Positions 17,334-26,392 of a stretch of DNA of 64,000 nt are shown one piece after another. Origin of the DNA: Cellulophaga sp. 20_2_10 (GTDB taxonomy: Bacteria > Bacteroidota > Bacteroidia > Flavobacteriales > Flavobacteriaceae); the NCBI RefSeq assembly GCF_023476645.1, contig NZ_JAMCOJ010000002.1, positions 343,561 through 407,560 of the forward strand. Reading direction: 5' to 3'. Position 1 is the stretch's first letter, and every line of letters begins with the position of its first letter. The notes under the pieces were generated by a model. The model did not search any database and was not told where the DNA came from. It saw only the letters and a list, made by a program, of their open reading frames with translations. The translations under genes were made by a program, and so were the position numbers.

Positions 17334-19104
17334 AAAAGCAGAAAAAGATACAGGAAAAGCGTTTGACTATACATTGTTAAAACGGTTATTACAGTTTATT
17401 AAACCTTATAAAATTACCTTTTACGGAGTTGTTTTAGCGGCAATATTATTATCTGTATTTGCCATTTTAAGTCCGGTGTTATTACGCCAAGTTGTGAATA
17501 CGGCTTTAGAAAATAAAGATCAATCATTATTATTAAACCTTATCGTTTTAATGATGGTTGTGTTGGTTTTTGAAGTTGTTAGTCAGCTTGCTTTTGTATA
17601 CTATGCCAACTGGTTGGGAGAATCTGTTATTAAAGATATAAGAATAAAACTATTTAAGCATATGCTTAGTTTTAAGATGAAATATTACGATAATTCATCT
17701 GTAGGTTTATTGGTAACACGTGCTGTTACAGACATACAACGTATAGGAGAAATCTTTAGTCAAGGTTTTTTTATGATTGTATCTGATCTTCTTAAAATGG
17801 TTGTTGTTGCTGGTGTTATGCTTTTTTATAGTTGGAAGTTGGCTTTAATTGTGTTTGCTATTATGCCAATTATATTATATGCTACAAAAGTTTTTCAGAA
17901 AGCAATGAAAGGTGCTTTTATAGATGTAAGAGGGCAAGTGTCTAACCTAAATACATTTGTGCAAGAGCGTATCACGGGGATGAAAATTGTTCAGTTATTT
18001 AACAGAGAAAAAATAGAGCAAGAAAAGTTTAGAATAATTAACGAGAAACACCAAAATGCGTGGTTAAAAACGGTTTGGTATAACTCTATCTTTTTTCCGA
18101 TAGCAGAAATTGTTTCTTCTGTTGCCATAGGTTTAATTGTTTGGTATGGTGGTTTACGCGTTGTACTAAATAATAATGTAGATGAGTTAGGTACTATTTT
18201 TATGTTTATACAATTATCACAAATGTTGTTTAGGCCATTACGCCAAATAGCAGATAAGTTTAATGTATTGCAAATGGGAATGGTTGCAGCAAATAGAGTG
18301 TTTGCTATTTTAGACAGAGAAGATACAATTACTAATGAAGGATCTTTTGAGAAACCTTCTATAAAAGGAGATATTTCTTTTAAAAATGTACATTTTGGAT
18401 ATGTAGAAGGAGAAGAGGTATTACACGGAATTTCTTTTGATGTTAAAGCCGGTGAAACAGTTGCTATTGTTGGTGCAACTGGTGCAGGTAAGTCCACTAT
18501 TATTAATTTATTAAATCGTTTTTACGAAATAAATTCAGGTCAAATTTTGGTAGATGGCGTGGATATTAAAGATTATAAACTAGCATCTTTAAGAGAGAAA
18601 ATAGCCATTGTTTTGCAAGATGTATTTTTATTTGCGGATACTATAGAGAACAATATTTCTTTAAAAAATGAAGATATTACCTTAGAAACCATAACCCAAG
18701 CAGCACAAGAAATATCTGTGCATGATTTTATTACTAGTCTGCCTAATAGTTACCAATACAATGTAAAAGAACGTGGCTCTATGTTATCTAGCGGACAAAG
18801 ACAGCTACTAGCTTTTTTACGAGCTTATGTGAGTAAGCCTAGTATTTTAATTTTAGACGAGGCAACATCTTCTGTAGATACATATTCTGAGCAATTAATA
18901 CAGAAAGCAACAGAAAAAATAACGCAAGGCAGAACATCTATAGTTATAGCGCACCGTTTAGCAACTATTAAAAAAGCAGACAAGATTATTGTTATGGATG
19001 CTGGTGCTATAATAGAAAGCGGTACACATAAAGAACTTCTTAAAAAAGGTGGTTACTACAAGAGCTTATACCAAGCACAATTTTTAGCAGAAGACGTAGC
19101 TTAG
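17326..19104 (+). CDS. ABC transporter, fused permease and ATPase (MsbA-like exporter)
   Basis: A 592-residue half-transporter acting as a homodimer or heterodimer in the inner membrane. The N-terminal 320 residues hold six membrane helices of the type I exporter fold. The ATPase domain has Walker A GATGAGKS (about 383-390), the signature LSSGQRQ (about 487), Walker B ILILDEATS (about 507) and the switch His (IVIAHRLATI). The substrate is not determined. MsbA-like lipid flipping is possible, but flavobacteria have several similar genes. It overlaps truA by 8 bases, so the two are translationally coupled. Its stop is one base from the convergent DUF3667 gene stop. Confidence 0.93.
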   Translation: MAKKAEKDTGKAFDYTLLKRLLQFIKPYKITFYGVVLAAILLSVFAILSPVLLRQVVNTALENKDQSLLLNLIVLMMVVLVFEVVSQLAFVYYANWLGESVIKDIRIKLFKHMLSFKMKYYDNSSVGLLVTRAVTDIQRIGEIFSQGFFMIVSDLLKMVVVAGVMLFYSWKLALIVFAIMPIILYATKVFQKAMKGAFIDVRGQVSNLNTFVQERITGMKIVQLFNREKIEQEKFRIINEKHQNAWLKTVWYNSIFFPIAEIVSSVAIGLIVWYGGLRVVLNNNVDELGTIFMFIQLSQMLFRPLRQIADKFNVLQMGMVAANRVFAILDREDTITNEGSFEKPSIKGDISFKNVHFGYVEGEEVLHGISFDVKAGETVAIVGATGAGKSTIINLLNRFYEINSGQILVDGVDIKDYKLASLREKIAIVLQDVFLFADTIENNISLKNEDITLETITQAAQEISVHDFITSLPNSYQYNVKERGSMLSSGQRQLLAFLRAYVSKPSILILDEATSSVDTYSEQLIQKATEKITQGRTSIVIAHRLATIKKADKIIVMDAGAIIESGTHKELLKKGGYYKSLYQAQFLAEDVA

Positions 19105-19105
19105 A

Positions 19106-19885
19106 TTATTTTGGAGGGACAAAATCCGCAGGGTTTAAACTTCCAGTTGCAAAACCCGCTATCATTAAAAAAATTATAAGTCCCACAAATATTGTAAAAA
19201 ATACACCTGTAAATAAAACAGATTTATAAACTATTTGCCAAGCAGAATACTTATTTAATCGCTGTTGTACATATATAAAATACAATATTAAAAATAGGGT
19301 TAATGTTAGGCTATAGTTTGAGTATGATTCTGGGAAGTAGGCAATTATAAGCATACTTGTAAAAAAAGATAGAATACTCCATTGTGCTAGACTGTAAATT
19401 ACACTAACTGTGTATTCTGCTAATAGGTGTTTTCTTTTATTCAAAGTAATAAGGCCTGCAATTAAAAAAATTGGTATGTAACTTATAAAAAGCAGGGAAG
19501 AGTAATCATATATTACATTTGTCATTTTTTTAGTAAACTCAGGATTCATTCCTTGGTCAAAAGCGTCAAGCTCCATTTCAAAATTAAAAACCTTACGCAT
19601 AAAAAACATTAAGAAACCAGCTAACATTAAAGCAATACCAAAATAGCTAATAGGGTTTAAATACTTTCTTCTTGTACCGTTTACATAACCATTTATAACA
19701 ACATCTGGTTTTGTAAATAAATGTAAAAAAGTGCGTAAAAAAGTATTGTCTAAGTTAAAGTAACGTTCTGTAATATCGCTGAGTAAGTTTTTAATAGTAA
19801 GCCTATTTCTAATCACTTTTGCACCACAATCTGGACAAAAAGAATAATCTGTTTGTAGATTATTTGCACAATTTTTACAATTCAT
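19106..19885 (-). CDS. DUF3667 family zinc-ribbon membrane protein
   Basis: A 259-residue protein with an N-terminal zinc ribbon (CKNC, then CPDC, residues 3-21) followed by LTIKNLLSDITERYFNLDN, typical of DUF3667. It then has about five membrane helices (around 80-105, 120-145, 155-180, 190-208 and 222-248). The ribbon presumably faces the cytoplasm. The function is unknown. It is separated by one base from the cdaA gene stop on the same strand, suggesting co-transcription behind folP and cdaA. Confidence 0.85.
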   Translation of the reverse strand: MNCKNCANNLQTDYSFCPDCGAKVIRNRLTIKNLLSDITERYFNLDNTFLRTFLHLFTKPDVVINGYVNGTRRKYLNPISYFGIALMLAGFLMFFMRKVFNFEMELDAFDQGMNPEFTKKMTNVIYDYSSLLFISYIPIFLIAGLITLNKRKHLLAEYTVSVIYSLAQWSILSFFTSMLIIAYFPESYSNYSLTLTLFLILYFIYVQQRLNKYSAWQIVYKSVLFTGVFFTIFVGLIIFLMIAGFATGSLNPADFVPPK

Positions 19886-19886
19886 T

Positions 19887-20675
19887 TTAGGATATTAAGT
19901 CTTCTTTTATAAGGCTGACAAGTTCGGCTAAATCTTTGTAAAGTACAAACTCGCCGTTTTTTATATAAGAAATAGCGCCAGTTTCTTCACTAACAACAAG
20001 AGCCAAACTATCTGTTTTTTCTGTAATACCAACGGCTGCTCTATGTCTTAATCCAAAACGCAAAGGTATTGTACGCTCTTGTGAGACAGGTAAAATAACT
20101 CTAGTGGCAACAATAGTATTGTTTACTAGTACAGCAGCACCATCATGTAAAGGACTGTTTTTATAAAAAATACTTTCTAAAATAGGTTGTGTAACCTCAA
20201 TATTCATTTTATCCCCAGAACTTTTTACAAAGTCTAAGGAGTTGGTGCGTTCTAAAACTAATAAAGCTCCAGTTTTAGTTTTGCCCATCTTATCGCAAGC
20301 AGTTACAATAGCTTCTACATTGGTGTCAGAAGTCATAGCCTCTTGCTTTAAAAACTTAAAGTGTTTTATAAAGTTTCGCTTATTCGCAAAATTGGTAGAT
20401 CCTATCATTAATAAAAACTTACGCAGTTCTTGCTGAAAAACAATGATAAGGGCAATTAAACCAATGTTCATAAAGCCACCAACCATACTGCTTATCATTT
20501 TCATATCTAGCAATTCGGTAAGTTTCCAAAGTGCCCATACAATAACAATACCTATAAAAATATTTATGGCAACGGAACCACGTACTAGTTTATAAATGTA
20601 ATACAGTAGTACAGCCACTAAAATAATGTCTATAACATCTGTTATTTTAAAATCAAGAAAATTTAGAAAATCCAA
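19887..20675 (-). CDS. cdaA: Membrane diadenylate cyclase (CdaA type)
   Basis: Makes cyclic di-AMP from two ATP. The 262-residue product has three N-terminal membrane helices (about 12-30, 36-52 and 66-84) and then a DisA_N/DAC domain with both signature motifs: DGA at 178-180 (SPLHDGAAVLV) and RHR at 210-212 (GLRHRAAVGI). Length and layout match CdaA/DacA. No phosphodiesterase for c-di-AMP is in this window. It follows folP by 51 bases on the same strand, an arrangement common in Bacteroidota. Confidence 0.95.
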   Translation of the reverse strand: MDFLNFLDFKITDVIDIILVAVLLYYIYKLVRGSVAINIFIGIVIVWALWKLTELLDMKMISSMVGGFMNIGLIALIIVFQQELRKFLLMIGSTNFANKRNFIKHFKFLKQEAMTSDTNVEAIVTACDKMGKTKTGALLVLERTNSLDFVKSSGDKMNIEVTQPILESIFYKNSPLHDGAAVLVNNTIVATRVILPVSQERTIPLRFGLRHRAAVGITEKTDSLALVVSEETGAISYIKNGEFVLYKDLAELVSLIKEDLIS

Positions 20676-20726
20676 GTATGACGGGTTTTTGTAAAATTAT
20701 AAAAAAAATGAAGAATCAAATTATAT

Positions 20727-21557
20727 CTATTCATTAAACTTTAAAGCATTGGTTAACGTAACACATTCAACAGCTTCTTTAACATCGTGTACGCGTAAAA
20801 TACCTGCTCCGTTTATTAAAGCAATAGTGTTTAATGACGTTGTACCATTTAAAGCATTTGTAGCAGTAGTGTCCAATGTTTTATAAATCATAGATTTTCT
20901 GCTTAACCCTACTAATATAGGTACATCTATACTTTTAAATAGATTTAAATTTTGTAAAAGGGTAAAATTTTGTGCTGTTGTTTTAGCAAAGCCAAAACCA
21001 GGATCAATCACTATATCTACAATGCCTAAAGCTCTTGCCTTAGCAATTTTTTCAGCAAAATACTGCATCACCTCTAGAGTTACATCTGTATATTCAGTTT
21101 GTTGTTGCATTGTTGCAGGTGTGCCGCGCATATGCATCATTATATAAGGAACTTTATATGCTGCAATAACTCTCATCATCTCATCATCTAAACCACCAGC
21201 CGAAATATCATTAATTAGTGCAGCGCCATTTTCTAAACAGGCTTTTGCAACGGCACTTCTAAAGGTATCAATAGAAAGTAGAATGGTAGGGAACTCTTTA
21301 ATTAACAGTTTTACAATTGGTACAATACGACTAATTTCTTCTTCAACAGATATATTTGTTGCATTTGGTCTAGAGCTATATGCACCAACGTCTATAAAAG
21401 TTGCGCCGTCTTTAAGCATTTTGTCAACTTGTAATAATATAGATTTTTCATCTTTATAGCTTCCACCATCATAAAAAGAATCTGGTGTAAGATTTAAAAT
21501 GCCCATTACTTTAGGCGTAGATAAGTCTATTAAATTTCCGTTGCAATTAATTGTCAT
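20727..21557 (-). CDS. folP: Dihydropteroate synthase
   Basis: Condenses 6-hydroxymethyl-7,8-dihydropterin pyrophosphate with p-aminobenzoate in folate synthesis. The 276-residue product shows all signatures: MGILNLTPDSFYDGG (residues 18-32), SIDTFRSAVAKACLENGAAL, INDISAGG, MHMRGTPATMQQ, IDPGFGFAKT, VGLSRKSM and LRVHDVKEAV. Length is typical. It is the second folate-pathway gene in the window (folE lies near 1 kb) but far from it. It heads the folP-cdaA-DUF3667 minus-strand group. Confidence 0.97.
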   Translation of the reverse strand: MTINCNGNLIDLSTPKVMGILNLTPDSFYDGGSYKDEKSILLQVDKMLKDGATFIDVGAYSSRPNATNISVEEEISRIVPIVKLLIKEFPTILLSIDTFRSAVAKACLENGAALINDISAGGLDDEMMRVIAAYKVPYIMMHMRGTPATMQQQTEYTDVTLEVMQYFAEKIAKARALGIVDIVIDPGFGFAKTTAQNFTLLQNLNLFKSIDVPILVGLSRKSMIYKTLDTTATNALNGTTSLNTIALINGAGILRVHDVKEAVECVTLTNALKFNE

Positions 21558-21618
21558 ACTGTTTGTTAAATTGATTTTCTATAACTCATAAAAAATAAAT
21601 GATTTAAGATAAAACCCT

Positions 21619-21626
21619 TACTTTTG
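21619..21626 (+). promoter_or_regulatory. Candidate -7 promoter box for the DUF1599 gene
   Basis: TACTTTTG matches TAnnTTTG and lies 48 bases before the DUF1599 start, in the intergenic region divergent from folP. No clear -33 TTG is seen. Confidence 0.35.
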
Positions 21627-21673
21627 AATAGTTCAAAATTTTAAGCGAAATTTACACAAATTAGACAAGATAA

Positions 21674-22210
21674 ATGCAGAATACATCAGAACAATATGAT
21701 GCGGTTATAAAAGAATGCCGTGAGCTGTTTCAGAAAAAAATGAAAGATTACGGTAGTGCTTGGCGCATTTTACGTTTACCATCTTTAACAGACCAGATTT
21801 ACATTAAAGCACAACGTATACGCGGATTGCAAGAAAATGATGTTAGAAAGGTAGATGAGGGAGAAAAATCTGAATTTATAGGTATTATAAACTATGCCAT
21901 TATGGCCTTGGTGCAAATTGAAAAAGGTATTGTGGAACAACCAGATTTAGATGTTACTGCAGCTGTAGAATTGTACAATAAACATATTACTATTACTAAA
22001 ACACTAATGGAAAACAAGAACCACGATTATGGTGAGGCTTGGAGAGAAATGCGTGTTAGCTCTTTAACAGATCTTATTTTGCAAAAGTTACTACGTGTTA
22101 AGCAAATAGAGGATAATAAAGGTAAAACTTTAGTGAGTGAAGGTATAGATGCTAACTACCAGGATATTATTAATTATTCGGTTTTTGCATTAATTCACTT
22201 AAACGAGTAA
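21674..22210 (+). CDS. DUF1599 protein (two tandem DUF1599 repeats)
   Basis: A 178-residue soluble protein built of two related repeats. Residues 8-90 contain AVIKECRELFQKKMKDYGSAW, then RLPSLTDQIYIKAQRI. Residues 98-178 contain LYNKHITITKTLMENKNHDYG and RVSSLTDLILQKLLRVKQIE. Each half also ends with an II-NYA/S block (FIGIINYAIMALVQIE and YQDIINYSVFALIHLNE). This is the known DUF1599 architecture, conserved beside folP in Bacteroidota. The biochemical role is unknown. It begins a plus-strand run leading to clpS. Confidence 0.9.
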   Translation: MQNTSEQYDAVIKECRELFQKKMKDYGSAWRILRLPSLTDQIYIKAQRIRGLQENDVRKVDEGEKSEFIGIINYAIMALVQIEKGIVEQPDLDVTAAVELYNKHITITKTLMENKNHDYGEAWREMRVSSLTDLILQKLLRVKQIEDNKGKTLVSEGIDANYQDIINYSVFALIHLNE

Positions 22211-22282
22211 AAATTATAAGTAAAAGTTAAAAGCTACGGTAACGTTCTTTTAAGTAGTATTTTTTCAATTTTATATTATTTT

Positions 22283-23377
22283 ATGAAATATATAGTAGGT
22301 ATAAGTAGGGTTTTTGTCGGTATATTATTTATCATAAGTGGTCTTATAAAACTTAACGATCCGGTTGGTTTTTCGTTTAAACTAGAAGAATATTTTAGTG
22401 TTGGGGTATTAAATATGCCAGTTTTTGAGCCTCACGCTTTATCAATTTCTATAGTAGTTGTAATAGTAGAGGTATTACTTGGAATTATGCTCTTAGTTGG
22501 GTACAGACCAAAATTTACGGTTTATAGTTTACTAGGAATGATTGTCTTTTTTACTTTTTTAACTTTCTATTCTTTCTATTTTAATAAAGTAACAGATTGT
22601 GGTTGTTTTGGAGATGCTATAAAACTTACTCCTTTTCAGTCTTTTATTAAAGATGTAATACTACTATTTTATATTCTACTTCTATTTTTTGGGCTTAAGC
22701 ATATAAAACCTCTTTTTAACTTTACTATTAGAAGAGGTATTGTTTTATTGACATTGCTTGGTTGCGTTCTTTTTGCAAACTACGTACTAAACCATTTACC
22801 TGTTAAAGATTTTAGACCTTATAAAATTGGTGCTAATATAGCAGAAGGTATGTCTGTACCAGAAGGTGCGCCAGAGCCTATTTTTGATTATGAATGGAAA
22901 TTTAATGTAAACGGAGAAGAAAAAATATACGTTACTCAAGGAGATTACCCAACTGTAGATGGCGAGTATGTAAGTGTAGAAACTACAGAAGTACAAAAAG
23001 GGTACGAACCACCTATTCACGATTTTACAATAGAACAACAAGGAGAGAATTTTGCAGAATCTTTATTGCAAGAAGATAAGTTGGTTATGGTAATTGCGTA
23101 TGACTTGGCAAAGAGTGATTATGATGCTTTTACGGCAATTAAGACAGTTACAGATAAAGCAATAGCTAAAGGATATAAAGTAATTGGTATGTCTGCTTCT
23201 AATGATGAATTGTCTGGTCAAGTTATAGAAAAATACAATCTAGATTTTAGTTTTTACTTTACAGATGAAACAGCTTTAAAAACAATTGTACGTTCTAACC
23301 CTGCTGTTTTAGTATTAGAAAAAGGTACAATTAAACAAAAAGCACACTACAATGATGTAGATGATTTAAAATTTTAA
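22283..23377 (+). CDS. DoxX-like membrane protein with thioredoxin-like C-terminal part (BT_3928 type)
   Basis: A 364-residue protein. The N-terminal 150 residues are a DoxX/MauE-like four-helix membrane domain (VGILFIISGLIKLNDPVGFS; a TDCGCFGD motif near residue 110; helices around 8-25, 52-70, 78-98 and 120-140), and a further helix lies near 152-170. The remainder is extracytoplasmic. Its C-terminal 120 residues (LVMVIAYDLAKSDYDAFTAI, KGYKVIGMSAS) resemble a redoxin fold without a CxxC motif. The family is conserved in Bacteroidota; its role is unknown, and electron transfer or redox partnering is a guess from DoxX/MauE relatives. It is one base from the next gene. Confidence 0.83.
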   Translation: MKYIVGISRVFVGILFIISGLIKLNDPVGFSFKLEEYFSVGVLNMPVFEPHALSISIVVVIVEVLLGIMLLVGYRPKFTVYSLLGMIVFFTFLTFYSFYFNKVTDCGCFGDAIKLTPFQSFIKDVILLFYILLLFFGLKHIKPLFNFTIRRGIVLLTLLGCVLFANYVLNHLPVKDFRPYKIGANIAEGMSVPEGAPEPIFDYEWKFNVNGEEKIYVTQGDYPTVDGEYVSVETTEVQKGYEPPIHDFTIEQQGENFAESLLQEDKLVMVIAYDLAKSDYDAFTAIKTVTDKAIAKGYKVIGMSASNDELSGQVIEKYNLDFSFYFTDETALKTIVRSNPAVLVLEKGTIKQKAHYNDVDDLKF

Positions 23378-23378
23378 A

Positions 23379-23810
23379 ATGCTTTTTAAAAGCCGAAAAG
23401 ACACTTTGTTTAGAAGTATAGTGTTTACTATTGCAGTATTGCTCTGTTTTATACTTTATATATCCATATTAGGAAATACAGCAATTACAGAAAGTATTGT
23501 AAGTGTTGTTGTAACCAGCTTGGTTTTATGTTTTTTATTGTGGGTATTTTACGGAACAAGCTACAAACTAACTTCTACTACATTAAGGTATAAAAGCGGT
23601 CCAATAAAGGGCAATATTCCTATAGCAGAAATACATCAAATTATAAAAGGAAAAACACTTTGGGTTGGTCTTAAACCTGCCACTGCTAGCAAAGGTTTAA
23701 TTGTAAAATACAATAAGTTTAGTGAGCTTTATATTAGCCCAGAAACCAATGATAGTTTTATTGCAGAAATTTTAAAACACAACAGCTCCATAGAAATTAT
23801 TACAGTATAA
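23379..23810 (+). CDS. PH-like domain membrane protein
   Basis: A 143-residue protein with two membrane helices (about 12-32 and 38-58) followed by a small beta-rich domain (YKLTSTTLRYKSGPIKGNIP, then IAEIHQIIKGK and LIVKYNKFSELYISPE). This pattern is characteristic of the short bacterial PH-like proteins (bPH type). The function is unknown. It is tightly packed, with one base to the preceding gene and two bases to the next, so it belongs to the same operon. Confidence 0.8.
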   Translation: MLFKSRKDTLFRSIVFTIAVLLCFILYISILGNTAITESIVSVVVTSLVLCFLLWVFYGTSYKLTSTTLRYKSGPIKGNIPIAEIHQIIKGKTLWVGLKPATASKGLIVKYNKFSELYISPETNDSFIAEILKHNSSIEIITV

Positions 23811-23812
23811 AA

Positions 23813-24322
23813 ATGAAGAATTTAGTAAGTACAACGCCAGAAATAAAAGAGTTACAACCTAAAGTTTTGGTAGGTGTAAAAAAAGAAGTTTCTGTACTTA
23901 CTATGGATAATGTTGCCCACTGGAAAAGCTTTATGGCTAGGAGAGAAGAGGTAGTTAACCATATAAGAGGCGAGTATTATTCGGTTCAAGAATACGGAGA
24001 TTTATATTCTTTTTCAAATTTTAATCCTGCTGCAAAATTCAAGAAATGGGCAGCTGTAGCTGTGTTAGAGCTACAAGATACTCCGGATGGTATGGATGTG
24101 TTAGAGCTTCAAAGTGGACTGTACGCTGTGTTTATACACAAGGGAATGGCTAAAGACTTCTCGAGCACTTTTCAGTATATTTTTTCTGAATGGATGCCTA
24201 ATTCTATTTATGAACTAGATAATAGACCACATTTTGAGTTTTTAGATGAAAGATACTTAGGACCTACAAATTCAAAATCTGAAGAAGAAGTTTGGATTCC
24301 AATAAAAAGTAAAAATCTTTAA
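23813..24322 (+). CDS. GyrI-like/effector-binding domain protein
   Basis: A 169-residue soluble protein resembling the stand-alone GyrI/AraC effector-binding (SOUL-like) fold. It begins with TTPEIKELQPKVLVGVKKEV. It then has KFKKWAAVAVLEL and GLYAVFIHKGMAKDFSSTFQ, the hallmark strand-helix around the ligand pocket, and YELDNRPHFEFLDERYLG. It has no DNA-binding domain. Ligand and partner are unknown. It follows the PH-like gene by two bases and ends the compact operon before tpiA. Confidence 0.82.
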   Translation: MKNLVSTTPEIKELQPKVLVGVKKEVSVLTMDNVAHWKSFMARREEVVNHIRGEYYSVQEYGDLYSFSNFNPAAKFKKWAAVAVLELQDTPDGMDVLELQSGLYAVFIHKGMAKDFSSTFQYIFSEWMPNSIYELDNRPHFEFLDERYLGPTNSKSEEEVWIPIKSKNL

Positions 24323-24411
24323 ATATTTATCATCTTAAGGCTCTTTTTTTAAGGATTAGGTAGTTATTTGTTACTAATACTAAATGATTAAGTGATACAA
24401 ATATTATGTGT

Positions 24412-24419
24412 TATCTTTG
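24412..24419 (+). promoter_or_regulatory. Candidate -7 promoter box for tpiA
   Basis: TATCTTTG fits TAnnTTTG, 39 bases before the tpiA start, in the only sizeable gap of this plus-strand gene run. The -33 element is not evident. Confidence 0.35.
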
Positions 24420-24458
24420 ATATCTTAGATTGATATTTAACGCATAAAAACACATAAA

Positions 24459-25208
24459 ATGAGATCAAAAATAGTTGCAGGTAACTGGAAAATGAACAAG
24501 ACTTTAACGGAAACTAATGCCTTATTAGCAGAGCTAGCAGGTAAATTGCCAGATACAGATGCAGAAGTAATGGTGGCACCTACGTTTGTTAATTTAGCAG
24601 CAGCAGTACAAGATGTAAATTCTTCTACAATACAAGTAATTGCGCAAAATATGCACTTTGCAGAAAATGGTGCTTATACAGGAGAAATATCTGCAGATAT
24701 GTTATTAGACATAGGTGTAGATACTGTAATTATTGGTCACTCTGAGCGTAGAGCTTATTTTGGTGAAACAGATGAGATTTTAGCTAAAAAAGTAATTACA
24801 GCTTTAGAAAAGAATTTACGCGTTGTTTTCTGTTTTGGTGAAGAGTTAGAGGATCGTAAATCTGACAATCATTTTAACTTAGTAGCATCTCAATTAAAAA
24901 ACGGACTTTTTAAACTAAAGCCAGAAGCTTGGTCTAAAATAGTTTTAGCTTACGAGCCTGTTTGGGCTATTGGTACAGGTGAAACTGCATCTCCAGAACA
25001 AGCGCAAGAAATGCACGCTTTTATTAGAAAAACTATTGCTAACGAGTATACAACAGTAATAGCTGAAGCTGTATCTATTTTATACGGTGGTAGTGTAAAA
25101 CCTGCAAACGCTAAAGAAATTTTCTCTAAAGTAGATGTAGATGGTGGCCTTATTGGTGGTGCAGCATTAAAAGCAGACGATTTTATTGCTATAATAGAAG
25201 CAATATAA
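24459..25208 (+). CDS. tpiA: Triosephosphate isomerase
   Basis: Interconverts dihydroxyacetone phosphate and glyceraldehyde 3-phosphate. The 249-residue product has all catalytic residues: Lys11 (AGNWKMNKT), His94 (IIGHSERRAYF) and Glu166 (LAYEPVWAIGTG), plus the phosphate-gripping YGGSVKPAN and GGLIGGAAL near the end. Length is typical. Followed by prmA and clpS on the same strand, a common flavobacterial order. Confidence 0.98.
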   Translation: MRSKIVAGNWKMNKTLTETNALLAELAGKLPDTDAEVMVAPTFVNLAAAVQDVNSSTIQVIAQNMHFAENGAYTGEISADMLLDIGVDTVIIGHSERRAYFGETDEILAKKVITALEKNLRVVFCFGEELEDRKSDNHFNLVASQLKNGLFKLKPEAWSKIVLAYEPVWAIGTGETASPEQAQEMHAFIRKTIANEYTTVIAEAVSILYGGSVKPANAKEIFSKVDVDGGLIGGAALKADDFIAIIEAI

Positions 25209-25257
25209 TAGTACCTTTGTATTTCTAAAAAAACAAGTTTACAGATACAAGTACACA

Positions 25258-26094
25258 ATGGCAGATCTAATCTATATAGAATACAATTTTACAGTTGCAC
25301 CATTGCAACCAGCATCGGACATTTTAATTGCGCAATTGGGCGAAATTGGGTTTGATAGTTTTGTAGAAAATGAAGAAGGCGTACAAGCATATATTTTAAA
25401 AGATCTTTGGAAAGAAGATAGTGTAAAAGATGTGCAAATATTAACGAATGAAAACTTTAATATTAGTTATAACTTTAAGGAAATTGAGCAACAAAACTGG
25501 AACTCTGAGTGGGAAAAAAACTTTGAGAAAATTGTAGTAGAAGATATCTGTACTGTACGTGCACCTTTTCATGAAAAACCAAATACAGAGTTTGATATTG
25601 TTATAGAACCAAAAATGAGTTTTGGTACTGGACATCATGAAACTACGCATATGATGTTGCAGCATATTTTAGAACATGATTTTAAAGGAAAATCTGTTTT
25701 AGATATGGGTAGCGGAACAGGTGTTTTAGCAATTTTGGCAGCAATGAAAAATGCAAGCTCTATTGATGCAATAGATATAGATAACTGGTGTTATTTAAAT
25801 GCTGTAGAAAATAAGGAACGTAACAATTGCAATCAAATCAATGTTTTTGAGGGCGATGTTAGCTTGTTAAAAGACCAGAAATACAATATTATTATCGCGA
25901 ATATAAATCGTAATATATTACTAGCAGACATACCAGCGTATGCTAAACGTTTAACTGAAGATGGTATTTTATTTTTAAGCGGATTTTATAAAGAAGACAT
26001 CCCTGTAATTACTGAAAAATGTAGTGAAGCAGGATTGAAGTTTGAAAAAAACTTAGAAAAAAATAATTGGGTTGCTGTAAAATATGTATTTTAG
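25258..26094 (+). CDS. prmA: Ribosomal protein L11 methyltransferase
   Basis: SAM-dependent methylation of ribosomal protein L11. The 278-residue product has the N-terminal substrate-recognition domain (about 1-85). The catalytic domain contains MSFGTGHHETTHMML and SAM-binding motif I LDMGSGTGVLAILAAM (about 145-160), then DIDNWCYLNAVENKERN and IIIANINRNIL, in which the post-motif NINRN replaces the common NPP-like NILA(N). Typical for Bacteroidota PrmA. It follows tpiA by 49 bases and precedes clpS by 22. Confidence 0.95.
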   Translation: MADLIYIEYNFTVAPLQPASDILIAQLGEIGFDSFVENEEGVQAYILKDLWKEDSVKDVQILTNENFNISYNFKEIEQQNWNSEWEKNFEKIVVEDICTVRAPFHEKPNTEFDIVIEPKMSFGTGHHETTHMMLQHILEHDFKGKSVLDMGSGTGVLAILAAMKNASSIDAIDIDNWCYLNAVENKERNNCNQINVFEGDVSLLKDQKYNIIIANINRNILLADIPAYAKRLTEDGILFLSGFYKEDIPVITEKCSEAGLKFEKNLEKNNWVAVKYVF

Positions 26095-26116
26095 ATAGAA
26101 TAAATGTTAGAGGGTT

Positions 26117-26392
26117 ATGAGTAATCAGGAAAAATATTTAGAAGAACTATTAGTAGAAGAAGAGGTAGCAAACAACAATGAGATAGTATTATTTAATGAT
26201 GATGTAAATACATTTGATCATGTTATAGATACTTTAGTTGCTGCTTGCGACCACACACCTTTACAGGCAGAGCAATGTGCTTTTTTAGTGCATTACAAAG
26301 GTAAATGCACTGTAAAAACAGGTGATTATAAAGATTTAGAACCAAGATGTAGCAAACTATTACAAGCAGGCTTAAGTGCAGAGATAGTTTAA
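26117..26392 (+). CDS. clpS: ATP-dependent Clp protease adaptor ClpS
   Basis: Delivers N-degron substrates to ClpAP. The 91-residue protein has a flexible acidic N-terminus (EELLVEEEVANNNE) and the core motif VLFNDDVNTFDHVIDTLVAAC, including the NDDxxT residues that bind the N-terminal residue of the substrate. The helix QAEQCAFLVHYKGKCTVKTG follows. Its 3' end overlaps the stop of the convergent c-type cytochrome gene by four bases, leaving no room for a terminator. Confidence 0.95.
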   Translation: MSNQEKYLEELLVEEEVANNNEIVLFNDDVNTFDHVIDTLVAACDHTPLQAEQCAFLVHYKGKCTVKTGDYKDLEPRCSKLLQAGLSAEIV